Shown here in pieces: positions 45,291 to 56,224 of a DNA stretch of 64,000 nucleotides. This DNA comes from Beta vulgaris subsp. vulgaris (Eukaryota; Streptophyta; Magnoliopsida; Caryophyllales; Amaranthaceae), in contig NC_079207.1 of the NCBI RefSeq assembly GCF_026745355.1, forward strand, positions 14,154,313-14,218,312, written 5' to 3'. The position numbers and the translations under genes are program-made. Position 1 is the stretch's first letter. Each line of letters begins with the position of its first letter. The notes under the pieces are model-generated. The model saw only the letters and a list, made by a program, of their open reading frames with translations. It was not told the origin of the DNA and did not search any database.

Positions 45291-46312
45291 CAGTGGCGGA
45301 TCCAGGAATTTTTTAATGGTGGTTCACTATTAATTACCGTTCACTAAATCAAAATAATTTTTAATAAAAAATACTCCAATTGAATAGTGTGATGGAGAGG
45401 AATGTTGTTCGCTTGCTAGTTGAGGAGACAAAATTTGTTCACTTTGTGTTGGATGTGGAGGAGAATTTGGAGTTGGATTTTTCTTGGTGAAGAAACTAGC
45501 AATGTTTTGCATTTTATTTGGAGTACGTTTTCTCTTCATTATCAAATCTGAAAATCAAGTAACAATTGAACTAAATTTGATGTATCTCATCAAATGAAAC
45601 ATATGTCAATTTCTCATAACTCATAAGCCATAAACTATCATCAACAAAATCAACAATAAAGTGATAACACTCAATTTAAATATAATGTAATTTCAATAAT
45701 CAAACACCTATAACACACAAATTAAAATACAACAACAAAATCAACATTTATAACAATTCTACATTACATTATCTGATATATAAACACCTATAACAACTGA
45801 AATTGCAATTTATTTTTCAATTCTCATGAAATTGATAAACCCTAATCTATAAAGTAAAACAAGAAATCAAGCAAATTGAGTAGATTAAGATGAACCTAGA
45901 GTAGATTCACGATTCTTGGAAGTTTTCCGGCGACCGTCGTCCACCGTCGTCCACCAAGGAACGAATTCCGATTTCCGACCACTTGAAGCAACGAATTCCG
46001 ACCACTTGAAGCCACGAATCACCCACCAATGAAGCCACGAATCGCCCACGAAGGACGAAGCCACCAGCAGTGACGAAGCCACACGAATCGACCACGAAGG
46101 CGCCGCCGGTGAGGTCGCCGGACGAAGCCAGTCAAGCCACCAACGAGGCAACGAGAAGGTTTGAGGTTTTATGAGAGATAAAGAAGTCTGCGATTGTGAA
46201 TTTGTGAGTGAGAGAAAAGAAGTCTGCGTGTGTGATTTTTTTGAAATTTTTTTTATTTTTTTTTATTGCTGGTGCACGTGCACCAGCGTGGTAAGAGGTA
46301 AATCCGCCACTG
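45291..46312. mobile_element. hAT element, internally deleted, with exact 8-bp duplication
   Basis: The 1022-bp element has perfect ends CAGTGGCGGAT...ATCCGCCACTG, flanked by GTCACAAT at 45283-45290 and 46313-46320. Near the right end lies a perfect 20-bp palindrome, GCTGGTGCACGTGCACCAGC (46268-46287). A reverse-strand leader with TATA-like and GC-rich parts (about 46200-45900) leads to a small ORF resembling a transposase N-terminus, so the element probably derives from an autonomous hAT by loss of the transposase body. Confidence 0.93.
45330..45545 (-). pseudogene. Probable N-terminal remnant of a hAT transposase
   Basis: A 71-codon reverse-strand frame begins MIMKRKRTPNKMQNIASFFTK and continues with a Pro/Ser/Gln-rich stretch before stopping near the element's left end. 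A basic start followed by a short I-x-S-F-F-x-K segment is seen at the N-terminus of plant TTF-type zinc-finger hAT transposases. The zinc finger and catalytic domains are absent. The assignment relies on position and general look and is not proven. Confidence 0.45.
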
Positions 46313-46320
46313 GTCACAAT

Positions 46321-46739
46321 GTCCCTTGATTGATTAATGCACTATCTTTCTCCTAAAAAAATCACCTGGTTGTAGCTATGTGGCCAGTGTGACTGCGTGA
46401 AACCTCTTGCTGCAGTACAGGTATTGTTGCACAAGAGTAGATATAGCATGGATTCAATGGGTTCAACTGAACGCATGAAAATCTAGAAAGAAAAAGAAAG
46501 AAAAAATGACGAAAATGAAAAACACATACTTATATTCCAATTGTGCAATAATGAATCAGATGTAAGCGTTTGGTTCAGTGGTACGGCTGGTACCTAGCGT
46601 GCAATAAGAGTCTGTTGATAGTGCTACACGTGTTTGGTTCCTATGGGTTTCATTTTGCCTACTTTTCTTTTGCTTTGTATCAGCAGCATGCTGTTTTTTT
46701 CTAAAGGACAAAAAAACTAGGATGGATCTCAAGAAATAG
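46321..46739. other. Spacer, nothing recognised
   Basis: No complete element or gene. The 62-codon reverse frame at 46556-46744 shows no family resemblance. Confidence 0.4.
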
Positions 46740-46965
46740 GCCACCCTAAAGCATCCTTTCGGATGATTACAGAGAAAGAGGAATAAGGAGAATCAAACTT
46801 GTATGACAAATTAGAAGTTTGGTGCCCACGGTGAGCCATCCGATCAACCGCTCTGTTCACTTCTCAGACAACATGGTCTATCTTGACCAATTCAAATTTC
46901 ATCAAATCTTCAACTACATCCAACACTAGAGCATTAATAGTCCATGAATCCCAAGCCCAAAAGAT
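46740..46965 (-). pseudogene. LINE RNase H 3' fragment
   Basis: The reverse strand contains, across frame shifts, the end of a plant LINE RNase H: a hydrophobic helix, HVVWEVNRAVDRMAH near 46830-46870 (compare H-V-x-R-x-x-N-x-x-A-x-x-x-A in the intact copies) and a short tail. It ends exactly where the CACTA terminus starts, so the CACTA element may have inserted into it. Confidence 0.6.
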
Positions 46966-47395
46966 CACTAGTGGAAAAATAAGAAAGGGTTGCAGTTAAA
47001 ACAGCCCTTAGGGCTGCGTTTTCTGACAGCAGCCATTTCCATAGCAGCCCTTTAACATAAAGGAAGGGCTGCGATTTTACACACAAAAACATCCCTTCGT
47101 AGCTAGAAGGGTTGCGGTTTTAATCCTAAAATGCAACCCTTTGAGACCAAAAGGGATGCGTTTTATAAATCGCAACCCTTCTTGAGATGAAGGGCTGCGA
47201 TTTTAATCCCAAAACACAGCCCTTTGAGTTAAAAGGCTGCAGCCCTTTTAGACTAAAAGGGCTGCGATTTATAAACCGCAACCCTTCTTATTGTGAAGGG
47301 TTGCTGTTTTAATCCTAAAACGCAGCCCTTTAAGTTAAGAAGGGCTGCGCTTTAGGATTGAAACCGCAGCCCTTCGTATTAGATTTTTTTAAAAA
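46966..47395. mobile_element. One end of a CACTA (En/Spm) element with subterminal hairpin array
   Basis: CACTAGTGGAAAAAT at 46966 is a typical CACTA terminus. It is followed by an array of about 400 bp of AAGGGCTGCGNTTT words alternating with their reverse complement (AAANCGCAGCCCTT) at roughly 30-40 bp spacing, forming about eight potential hairpins. Subterminal repeats of this type bind CACTA transposases. I found no partner end (...CACTAGTG reversed) downstream, so this is a truncated element or its other end has decayed. Confidence 0.75.
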
Positions 47396-47411
47396 AAAAA
47401 AAATTAATCTG

Positions 47412-47672
47412 ATGCAGCACTCCCCCCCAGCCAGCAGCCCACCCCACACCCCACACCCCACATCCTGCTTGCCCACCCCTGCCAGCAGCCCCCTGCCAAG
47501 CCCACCCCTACCCACCCCTTCCCACCCCAGCCAGCAGCCCTGCCCACACCCAAGCCCACTCCTGCCCACCCCTGCCCACACTCAGGCCCACCCCTGCACA
47601 CCCCCTTCACTCCCCTGCACCCCTGCACTCCCCCTGCTAGCCCTGCCCACACCCAGGCCCACCCCTGCAGAG
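47412..47672. repeat. C-rich, strand-asymmetric low-complexity tract
   Basis: About 260 bp of CCCACCCCTGCCCACACC-like words almost without G-runs, so the reverse strand has many GGGG/GGG runs suited to G-quadruplexes. It directly follows the CACTA subterminal array and a 12-bp A-run. The long Pro/Gly frames on both strands are compositional. Confidence 0.85.
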
Positions 47673-47727
47673 AAGCACATATGATGTTTTGTCGGTCAAG
47701 AAGCACATAACAGTTACACTGTAGCTT

Positions 47728-47942
47728 AAGGCCTGTTCTCCGCAGCTTATTTTCAGTTCAGTTCAATTCAATTCAGTTCCAATCATTTCAGTTTAGTTCA
47801 TTTCCTAATTTATTTAATATCATTACTATTAGTTTTAATTCAGTTTGATTCAATTTAGTTACAATCAGTTCAGTTCAGTTGCAATCAGTTCAATTCAATT
47901 CAGTCCAGTTGTTTTATGCCGAAGAAAACATACCCCTAATCT
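47728..47942. repeat. CAGTTCAGTTCAATTCAATT repeat, possible MITE
   Basis: Reiterated CAGTTCAGTTCAATTCAATTCAG words at about 47753-47910 lie between AAGGCCTGTTCTCCGCAGC and the roughly inverse GCCGAAGAAAACATACCCC. The end pairing is imperfect and the target duplication unclear. Confidence 0.4.
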
Positions 47943-48653
47943 ATATAAGGTAAAATGTCGTTATTCCCCAGTTTTGTCCACCATGAGATCATTCACCAAA
48001 TAAATTAACCCACTCAAAACCGCCCACATACCCCATGTGTCTCTCTCCTCTATTTTTTTTTATTTACTTTTTGTACTTCTTACTCTCCACTTTTTATAAT
48101 TCATCTCATCTCTCTCCTACTTTTTCACTTTTTCCTTAGTTCTCGTGAAAAGTAAATTGTGTAGATTAAATAGGAATAGAGGTGGTATATATTATATTAT
48201 TACAGTTAAGTTAATACTAGATGGGCTAATGTAGTTTATTTTATAGCATGCTTTGGGTCTGTTTTATGTAACTTATTTAATCTTTTTATAGAAAATTTAA
48301 GAACCTTTCAGTTAAGAAAAACCGAAAACAACTTACAAGAGTTAAAAAAAAAAAAAAACGAACTGGTTACTAAGTCTAATACAACATCTTATTTCCTCTT
48401 ATATTAATTCTACTAAATACTCCCTCAGTTTTCTTTTGTTGTTCATATTTGGAATTGGGAGAGAAATCAATGCAACTAAAAAAATGGATAAAATTTCACT
48501 ATTTTAAATAAAATTAAAATAGTGTGAACATATTTATTGCAATATAAAACAAATGGGAAATTTAATTCATAAATTATACTACATATTATTTATGGAAAGA
48601 AACAAAATAGGAACAAGATATTGAAATTTCCCAAAGCAAAATACAATAACAAC
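47943..48653. other. AT-rich spacer, nothing recognised
   Basis: A/T-rich with pyrimidine runs near 48040-48150. No gene or defined repeat. Confidence 0.45.
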
Positions 48654-48669
48654 AAAAAGAAACGAAAGG

Positions 48670-48867
48670 GAAGGATATGAGTTAGCTCAAGTGGGTAGAG
48701 CGCTCCCCCTTGGCCCTGAGGTCAGAGGATTCGATCCTTACCCCCAGCATTATGCTGGAGTATTTCCTTAGCATGCTATGCATGCCTTACCAGCCAATGT
48801 GTTGGTGTTTCCTACATGCTAGTAGCCTTGTAGGAGTTAGCCCTTGGGCTGACTTAATTTCCTAATA
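48670..48867 (+). mobile_element. tRNA-derived SINE with 16-bp target duplication
   Basis: The 198-bp insertion has an RNA polymerase III A box (TAGCTCAAGTGG, about 48685) and B box (GATTCGATCC, about 48729) in a tRNA-like head, a non-tRNA body, and a short TAATAA tail. AAAAAGAAACGAAAGG occurs exactly at 48654-48669 and 48868-48883. It is not a functional tRNA: the acceptor and anticodon parts do not fold as one. It lies 344 bp upstream of the COX6A start codon, in the same orientation. Confidence 0.92.
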
Positions 48868-49211
48868 AAAAAGAAACGAAAGGAATAATATTTTGATAAC
48901 ATATCTTCAAAAACTAATATCCTGTAGTTAATAACCAAAAACATCTAATCTAACAACTAAAATTGAGGTATTGTGAACGATGAATCACATGTTCGAATCC
49001 CCCTTCTTTATACAGCTACTCTAACAACTCATTGTTACGATCTCTTCAATTAGCGGGCTAGTTGATGGAAGCTAGAGCATGAAGCCCAAGCCCAACGCCG
49101 CAAGAACAAGAAAGCAAAAGTCTAGACCGGTTTCGCAAAAACACTTTTCATTCTTCCATTTTCAGCTTAATTCATTCATAGGAAAAAAGAACTTAAGAGA
49201 GAGAAGCAACA

Positions 49212-52110
49212 ATGGCGATGACATTGGGTAAACTCAGATCTGGCGTTCAATCCGCCATTCGTAGTGGTCGTTCTTCCGATCTTCTCAAGCGCTCCTTCTC
49301 TTCTTCCTCCCATCACGACGAAGCTTGTACAACTCTCTCTCTCTCTCTCTAATATTATCATGCGATTTTTAATTTGTAGCTTTCATTTGAATTCCACTTA
49401 ACAATATTTCAACACCTGAATCGTGTTTTCATTATGTTCGATTATTCACCTAATCATGTTAGGGTTTCATTGTTTTTTTTGATTAATTAGATATTGTTTT
49501 GTTTGATTGAGCATCTTGCTGAAGCATATAACAAATACATCCCTATAATTAGGGTTTTTTTTTTAGCATTTTCGCTTATGGTTTATGTTTTCCTGTGAAA
49601 TTGTTGTTGATTTTATTTCAAAAACTATATTGTTGTTTAAGATGAGGCGAAAGAGGCTGCCAAATGGGAGAAGATTTCATATCTTGGAATAGTCTCCTGC
49701 ACAGTCTTAGCAATCTACACTCTTTCCAAGGGTCATCATCACTACGACGAGCCTCCTGTGAGTTCTGATTTTTGTCAATTGCCCATTTTCTTTATAATTA
49801 CTACTTCTAGTCTACTACATTGGATTATAAATCGTATTTCTCGCTGTTATGGTTAAAGTTTGAATTATGATTGGTAAACCTACTATCATAGCGCGATGCT
49901 GATGTTTATTCTAGTTAGTCCTTAGATGTATTGGTACAACTAGCATAGGCAAGAGGATGCTTTTTTGTTTATATCCTGGAAACCTTCTTGCTTTGGTTAG
50001 TGAATAGACGGAATAAATGATAATGATTGAAATAGTGCTATTCATGTTTGCATTCTTTATGTTATTGAATTGCTGTGGAGGATTATATGGTATAACAAAA
50101 AATACGTTGTCTTTGCTGTGTGCATCCCATCCCACATAAATGAATGACTATCTACTTCATTCTTGTGATATATGATATTTTTTTATGTTGTTTTCTCTGA
50201 GTTTGTCATTGTTAAGTTGATAATATAGTGAAAGGTTCTCATTTTTGTCTTTGTAATGAGTTTTGCAGGCATACCCTTATATGCACATTCGTAACAAGGA
50301 GTTCCCATGGGGTATGATTTCAATTTATCCAATTCTTTTTAAATGATAATTTGTACTACATGAACTTGGCTTTTTCTTTAAATTCGGCATCTTAGTTGTT
50401 TATATCTATGAAATGGGAGAATTGGTTTATCTGGCTAGGAATTAGAGAGAAATTGGGAGAAAAGTAAAAGAATTTGTTCGCATTATTCAACATTCCAATT
50501 TTCAATTACATCTCTGCTAGTTTGATATGAAAGTTGAATGAAACATTTCAAATGCACTTTTTTTCTATCAATTTCCTTTCATATTAAATTCTACTACATA
50601 GATAAACAAAATCAGACTTGAGAAGAAGTCAAAACAACTCTTTTTTCTTTTAGTTTCTTTGATGTTCTTATGAGTTCCTTCTAACTGTAAAAGATGTTAG
50701 CAACCTTTCTGAATCTCTGTCACGTGTATGCATGATGTCTATTTATTTTCAGTATGGATCCTGTATCCCACTTGGTATCACATCTATTGGTCCCATGTAG
50801 TTCTCATCTTGTCACTTCACCAATTCTTACTAATTATACAAGGTAGTTTATTTTAGATTGATGAGTTATTAAACTTAAAAGGGAGTGGGACAAAGATGAG
50901 GCACTAAATGGAACATGTGATCTCAACCCATTTCTAATCTTTTTATGGGCAATACTCTATACTAGTACTCCCTTGGTATTTTGCATTAGCCCAACACCTT
51001 ATGTGTAAGGTTATGACTTTACTTTGCCAGAGGATCCTTAATAATAGTTGGGGAACTCCGATTCTCTCCGTATTTCTCAATGTAAGTAGGGTATTGTGCA
51101 ATATCCGACTGTAAACCATTACTATTTCTAGAGACGGATGATTTTAGACATCCCATATTAGTATGTGTCAAGTTCATTCTGGACAATGGAGTATGCTATA
51201 TGAAGATGAGACATTACAAGTTACTAATGTAAACGTATGGTTGACCTAGTGCTTAGCGTTGCTTATTGTGGGTGAGCAGAGGTGTTGCTAGGAACTTTAC
51301 CAAGGATGCAAGTTGGTCACATTTTTCCTGAAACAATTTTGTGGAAGACCATAGAGGTCGCAAGTACAGTGACTTCCTGTTTCGCTTTAAAACTAGTTTT
51401 ACCGCTGCGAACAAATCTTACTTATCAGTTCGGGGTTAGGTTGGTTAACTGGTTATGGCTAAAGGTAGCAATTAATCTGCTGGAAATCAAGATGTTAGGG
51501 GAGGCACAAGGGGTAAATTACTAACATATGCAAGGAGGGGTAAAAAGGGGACCACAGCACAATAAGACAAAAGAGAGGAAGGTTAGCTGTCATGGGGTGA
51601 GTCACTCTGATTATTCTCCTGGGCAGTACAAATTGGAGCGTTGGGATCTGTTTTCCTCTAGAAGCTACTGTAGGGCAAGAATACCATGATGTAAGAGGGT
51701 AGTATAAATAGGAGAAGGAAAAATAAGTTCAGGCATAGAAGAATTTTGAGCTTTATTTTCTGTTTTGGAGAGTTCTCACCTCTCGAAAGTGAGTTTTGTA
51801 TTGACACCAGGGGATCCTTCTTCCTCATTTTGAGTGAAATATCATTTAATCTTTCCCTAGTATATCTCAGTTACCTTGATTTCCAGCATAATCTATCTCC
51901 CAGTATTCTTTCAGCAATGGAAGTTATCTGCTCCATTTTATAGTTGCTGATAGCTCGTGTATTTAGAAAAATTGGGAAAACATTGTTAATGATTTAATCA
52001 CATGATTTTTTTTTTTTATCTTTGAAGACTACTAATATACATATTTCTCACACGTCGCCTTGTGGCTTTCAGGTCCTGATGGGCTTTTTGAGGTGAAGGA
52101 TCACCATTGA
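49212..52110 (+). CDS. COX6A: Cytochrome c oxidase subunit 6a, mitochondrial, four exons
   Basis: Small nuclear-encoded subunit of respiratory complex IV in the inner mitochondrial membrane. Exons are 49212-49326, 49642-49757, 50269-50311 and 52073-52110, giving 103 residues, all with GT/AG borders. Residues 1-32 are a basic, Ser/Arg-rich presequence. AKWEKISYLGI begins at residue 45, the single membrane span is about residues 50-67 and GHHHYDEPPAYPYMHIR follows. The highly conserved IRNKEFPWGPDGLFEV is residues 84-99 and the protein ends KDHH. Length and sequence agree with plant COX6A throughout. Two ATGs lie in frame at codons 1 and 3; the first (ACAATGG) is taken. Introns are 315, 511 and 1761 bp; the last carries a probable transposon relic. 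Confidence 0.97.
51275..51960 (+). repeat. Possible degraded retrotransposon LTR in COX6A intron 3
   Basis: GGGGAGGCACAAGGGG and GCAAGGAGGGG words are followed by a TATA-like GTATAAATAGGAG (about 51700) and a leader-like stretch ending in GGAGAGTTCTCACCTCTCG, a layout like an LTR U3-R-U5. No pair, ends or target duplication could be identified, so this is tentative. Confidence 0.3.
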
Positions 52111-52307
52111 TCACGTCTGTTTGCTGATATTATTTTATGCTATTGTGATTGGATCAAATCCCATGTTTCTAAGATGACTTTTCTACTTCGATCTTTTGAA
52201 TGGTTCTCAAGCATCTAAACCTTCTTTGTCCAGGAATGTATGGACTGCTTGTGGGAGGGTTTTGATCTTTTGGTTTTGCGTTTTCGTTTGGATAGTGTAA
52301 CTCATCA

Positions 52308-52313
52308 AATAAA
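52308..52313 (+). terminator. Likely COX6A polyadenylation signal
   Basis: AATAAA lies 198 bp after the stop codon, followed by GT/T-rich sequence (ATGTGGTTATCTCTTTGGT). This is a normal distance for a plant 3' UTR. Confidence 0.55.
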
Positions 52314-53983
52314 ATGTGGTTATCTCTTTGGTATACAGTCCTTCAACATATCATAATACTTGCTGATTTTGCAAATTGTTGCTATCGCAACCAAGTTTCT
52401 CATCTATTCCTTGTCCTGTTAGATTCCACATTTATGTTACTTTTTAGTTTGATGTTTGCATTCGTCGAGTATAAATACGTGAAGTTTCGGTTGGTTTGAT
52501 TGATCACATCTGGTGGTAAATATGATCTTGATGTGCATCCTACTCCTAACATTTTGTGGAATGTGAAAATGGCTGGTGAATTAGTTATTAATCAACTAAT
52601 TGCCAATGGGACTTATTAGTCAAACCATAGGGTACTGCACAGTGAAGCACATGAGCGATCAATACAAGTATATGCTCCAATTACATCCGGTTAATGGATA
52701 GGGTAAAGTCAAAAGGGTTTCTATTTCGCGATGTCCCTAATGAAAGACATCAAATACATGGCCACAATTCTAAGTCACTAATTATGTAAAAAAAAAACAT
52801 ATACTCAATTGTCTTGAACACTTTTGGGTTTTGGATAAGATTGGATCGGGAGTATTTGGATTTAATGTGATGTAACAAAATGATATTATATGGATATGTA
52901 ATCTTCTTTAAGTGTTTTAATATGTTGCTTAGCTTTTGTAAGGATAATTTTTACATTTGGCCAAAAATATAGGCTCAAGCCTCAATATAAGACTCATGAC
53001 ACATTTGGCCAAAAATATAATTATATTTTGTTCTTTTGAATTTTTCTAATCGGATATGAACTTGCAAGTTCCAATTGAACTTGGTGGAGATTTCGAATAG
53101 GAATGGACTTAAAATTCGAAAGACAAAGGTTTCGGATTGGATTAGACTTGGAGCAAAACAAACCAATTTTTATATAATTTTAACATGGTAATATCTAGAG
53201 TTCTCCATAAAGTGGATGGGAAAAATGAAAATCATTCTAGCAGGTAAGCAAACAGAAATCTGAAATGAACACTCAATAATAGTCGATTATATCCTTGATA
53301 AACAGTTATCGAATTTGGGTTTAGTTCTTACGCAACACCTTTATCATCAATTCATCATCATGTACTCTGGTATCATTTCTTAAAAGTTGAGCTACCTTAC
53401 CTAAGGACTAAGGAGTACATACTACGGATAACCTGGTAATACTTATATGGAGAAACAACTTTGCATGGTGTTATTGCGTAGTGTTGTTACAAGGGTTTTT
53501 CCTCGTGTGTTTGGGAAGCGTAATTCCTCAGTGTGTCCGGGAAGCGTAAAAGTCAAAAACATAACATCTAATGTGTTGCGGAGGAAGTATATGGAAATTT
53601 TTTAATTCTATATGGGCCCAAAGATATCCTTCGAAAAACATTTGAAGAGTTTGTGGAAAGCTGAGAAATCTACTACTGTTGTAGATTTGTAAATTTACAT
53701 ACAAATTCAATAGCTTTGGCATTAAACAAACCAAACAATGGACAGCACTACGGAAATTCTTATCATCAATAATTTTCCTCATAAAAACCAAACAAGTGAA
53801 AATTAGTAATTTATATAATTGTGCTATTCTACATATCTCCATAGTTTTACTTTTGCCATTGATTTCCTCACTGCTATGGTACCAAACTAACCAGCCCTCA
53901 CTTTCTCAAGAAAAGGAAAAATAAAAGCAACTCATCTTTCAAGTGGGGGTAAACATGAAACTGCAAACGCCTAATCAGAATCA
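52314..53983. other. Intergenic region between convergent genes
   Basis: Separates COX6A (+) from the convergent gene at 53984-56164 (-) and contains both 3' flanks. A TTTGGCCAAAAATATA word is repeated at about 52956 and 53003. No gene or classifiable repeat was seen. Confidence 0.5.
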
Positions 53984-54274
53984 TCACTTTGCAATCGCAT
54001 CTCTATTGTTGCTCCCTTCATTATCACTATCTGGTAAAGTTTCTAAATCAGTTCGATCTTTGACATCTTGAGTGACTGAAGTCTCGGCTTCATGATGTTG
54101 CTCAACATTTGTTGTGTCCTCTTTCTGGCCTTCTGACTCTGAGCTGTTTAAAGATTCAACTTGCACATGCTGCTCCGTATTTGAGTTTTCATTAGAGTTT
54201 GATGATTCCTCTTGCTGCTGCTGTCGCTCTTCTTGTTGCTGCTGCTCTTGTTGTTGTTGTTGCTGCTGCTGCTC

Positions 54275-54315
<41 letters not shown>

Positions 54316-56164
54316 GCTGTTGCTGCTGCTCTTGTTGTTGTTGTTGCTGCTCTTGTTGTTGTTGTTGCTGCTCTTCTTGTTGTTGCTGTTGCTGTTGCTG
54401 CTGCTCTTGTTCTTGTTGTGGTTGCTGCTGCTGCTGCTGCTTGGAATCTGAATTGTTGGCAGAGTCAACTTGTTCACGTTTCTCTGCATTTTGGCTGTCA
54501 TCTACTTTTGATTCTTCCTCTTTCTTCTTCTGGGAGTTTGAATCACGGGAAGACTGAACTTGATCTTGGTTGTTATATTCAGTTGTTTCATTTGTTCCAG
54601 GAGAATTTCCTGAGGTAGTTCTCTCTGGATTCTCGCCATTTGCACCCTCATGACCAGATGTATCCGCATAAGCTGTGTTACCTTCTGCTGAAGAACCTCC
54701 ACCTTCAACATTATTTGTGTCCTCGCTCTTCGAGCCAGGATCAGATTTTGCATCCGATTGATTGTCACTTGAACCTGTTTCAATTTTCTCAGGCTTCTCA
54801 GATACAACTTCCTGCACATTGGAATTATCCTCTTTAGAGCTTGCATTATCTGCGGCATCATTTTGATTCTGTGAGGCAAATGTTTCATCACTGAATGTAG
54901 TGCTGTTTGATTGCTTGTCTTCACTAGACTCTGCAGTTTCAGTGGGGTGATCACCCGCATTTTGTGAAGAGTCCTGCTTTTCAGTAGTCTCAGTTTTTGT
55001 TGCATCATTCTCTTTCTTATTTTCTAACACTTCTTCATTACTATCTTTCTGTTCAGATGCATTCAGCTCTGAGGTTGACGAACTATTTTCCTTGTTCTGT
55101 TCCTCAGTTGCAGCTCTGTCATCCTTGACTCCATCTTGAACCTGATCACCTGATGAACCCAAATTTTCAATCTTAGCATCCTTATCTTCTGCTTCGGTTT
55201 CTTCATTCCTCCTGCCTTCTTTTTCCTTTTCTTGGCCTTCATTCTGCGCAGCTTCATTCTCTTTGTTTTCCTCTTTAGCTTCTTCATTCTGTGCAGCTTC
55301 ATTCTCTTTCTTTTCCTCTTTAGCTTCTTCATTCTGCGCAGCTTCATTTTCTTTGTTTTCCTCTTTAGCTTCTTCATTCTCTTTGCTCTGCTCCACCTGA
55401 GATCCAGCAATCTCCTTCCCTTCTTCATTTCCACTCACTTTGCTCTCTTCCTTATTCTCATTCGTTTCACTCTCATCAGTCTTCTGGATACCATTTTCAT
55501 TTTCTTTGCTTTCCTCTTTCTCCTTCTTATCAGCTTTGTTCTCTTCATTTTCCATACCTTCATTTTCATTCTCCTTGTTCTCTTCCTTAGCTTCATTTTC
55601 CTTCTTCTCTTCTAGCTGCTCCTCTTCACTTTTGTTTTCATTTACGTCGTTTTCCTTGTCCTTACTCTGTTCTTGCTCCCTCTCTTCATCCTTCGCCTCT
55701 TCAATCTCCTTCTCACTTTCCCTACCTTCATCCTCTCCTTCTTTACTCACTTCTCTTTCTTCTATGCGGTCCTCGTTTTGCTTCTCCGTGCTCTCATCCT
55801 TAGCTCCCTCTTCGGGTTTCTCATCCATTTGTTCTCCTCTATCCTCATTTTCACCTGGCTTTACATCCTCACTTTCGATTTTCTTCTCCTCATCCTCTTC
55901 CGCATCATTCTTCTCATCCGAGTTTGATGTCTCCTCCAGCTCAGGAAGATCCTTCCTTCCCAACCTAATTTTATCAATCCCATCTTCTAACTTCTCCGAG
56001 ACCTTCGTTCCCTCTCCATACGTCTTGTCTTTGTTGTACGAGCGCTGGATTTGGTATACTAGCCAGATTCCAACGCCCAACAACAGAATCAATTGCAACG
56101 CATGCTTTACCTTGAAACCCTTGTTAGATCTTGGCCCCCTACTACGAGGCGACAGCTTAAACAT
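53984..56164 (-). CDS. Acidic Glu/Lys/Gln-rich single-pass membrane protein, function unknown
   Basis: A 726-codon uninterrupted frame. The basic N-terminus (MFKLSPRSRGPRSNKGFKVK) is followed by one hydrophobic segment at about residues 22-38 (ALQLILLLGVGIWLVYQ), best read as a signal anchor with the tail after it. Residues about 70-330 are almost entirely Glu/Lys/Asp/Asn and likely helical or disordered, including three near-copies of a 16-residue EEAKEENKENEAAQN unit (about 270-320). A Ser/Asn/Thr/Asp-rich part follows, then a Gln tract with scattered Glu at about 575-651. No enzymatic domain is visible. The N-terminal FKVKHALQ...Y block looks conserved in plant proteins annotated only as uncharacterised or Myb-like X/DSPP-like; the rest is compositional. 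The single long frame, upstream TATA and leader intron argue for a real gene. Confidence 0.85.
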
Positions 56165-56224
56165 AGTTGTTGAGTATTATGATGTTATTATATACTCTCT
56201 TTTTCCACCTCTTCAAACCCTAAT

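Noticed and set aside
46980..47390. CRISPR-like regularly spaced repeat array
   Set aside because: Plant nuclear context; the repeats alternate in orientation and follow a CACTA terminus, so they are transposon subterminal repeats.
47330..47706. Pro-rich (+) and Gly/Trp-rich (-) ORFs of about 80-108 codons
   Set aside because: Shadow translation of the C-rich tract.
48670..48760. Functional tRNA gene
   Set aside because: A and B boxes are present, but the cloverleaf does not close, and the segment continues into a SINE body with a target duplication.
54114..54618. Poly-Cys, poly-Val/Ala and poly-Leu ORFs on the plus strand
   Set aside because: Antisense frames of the Gln tract of the reverse-strand gene.
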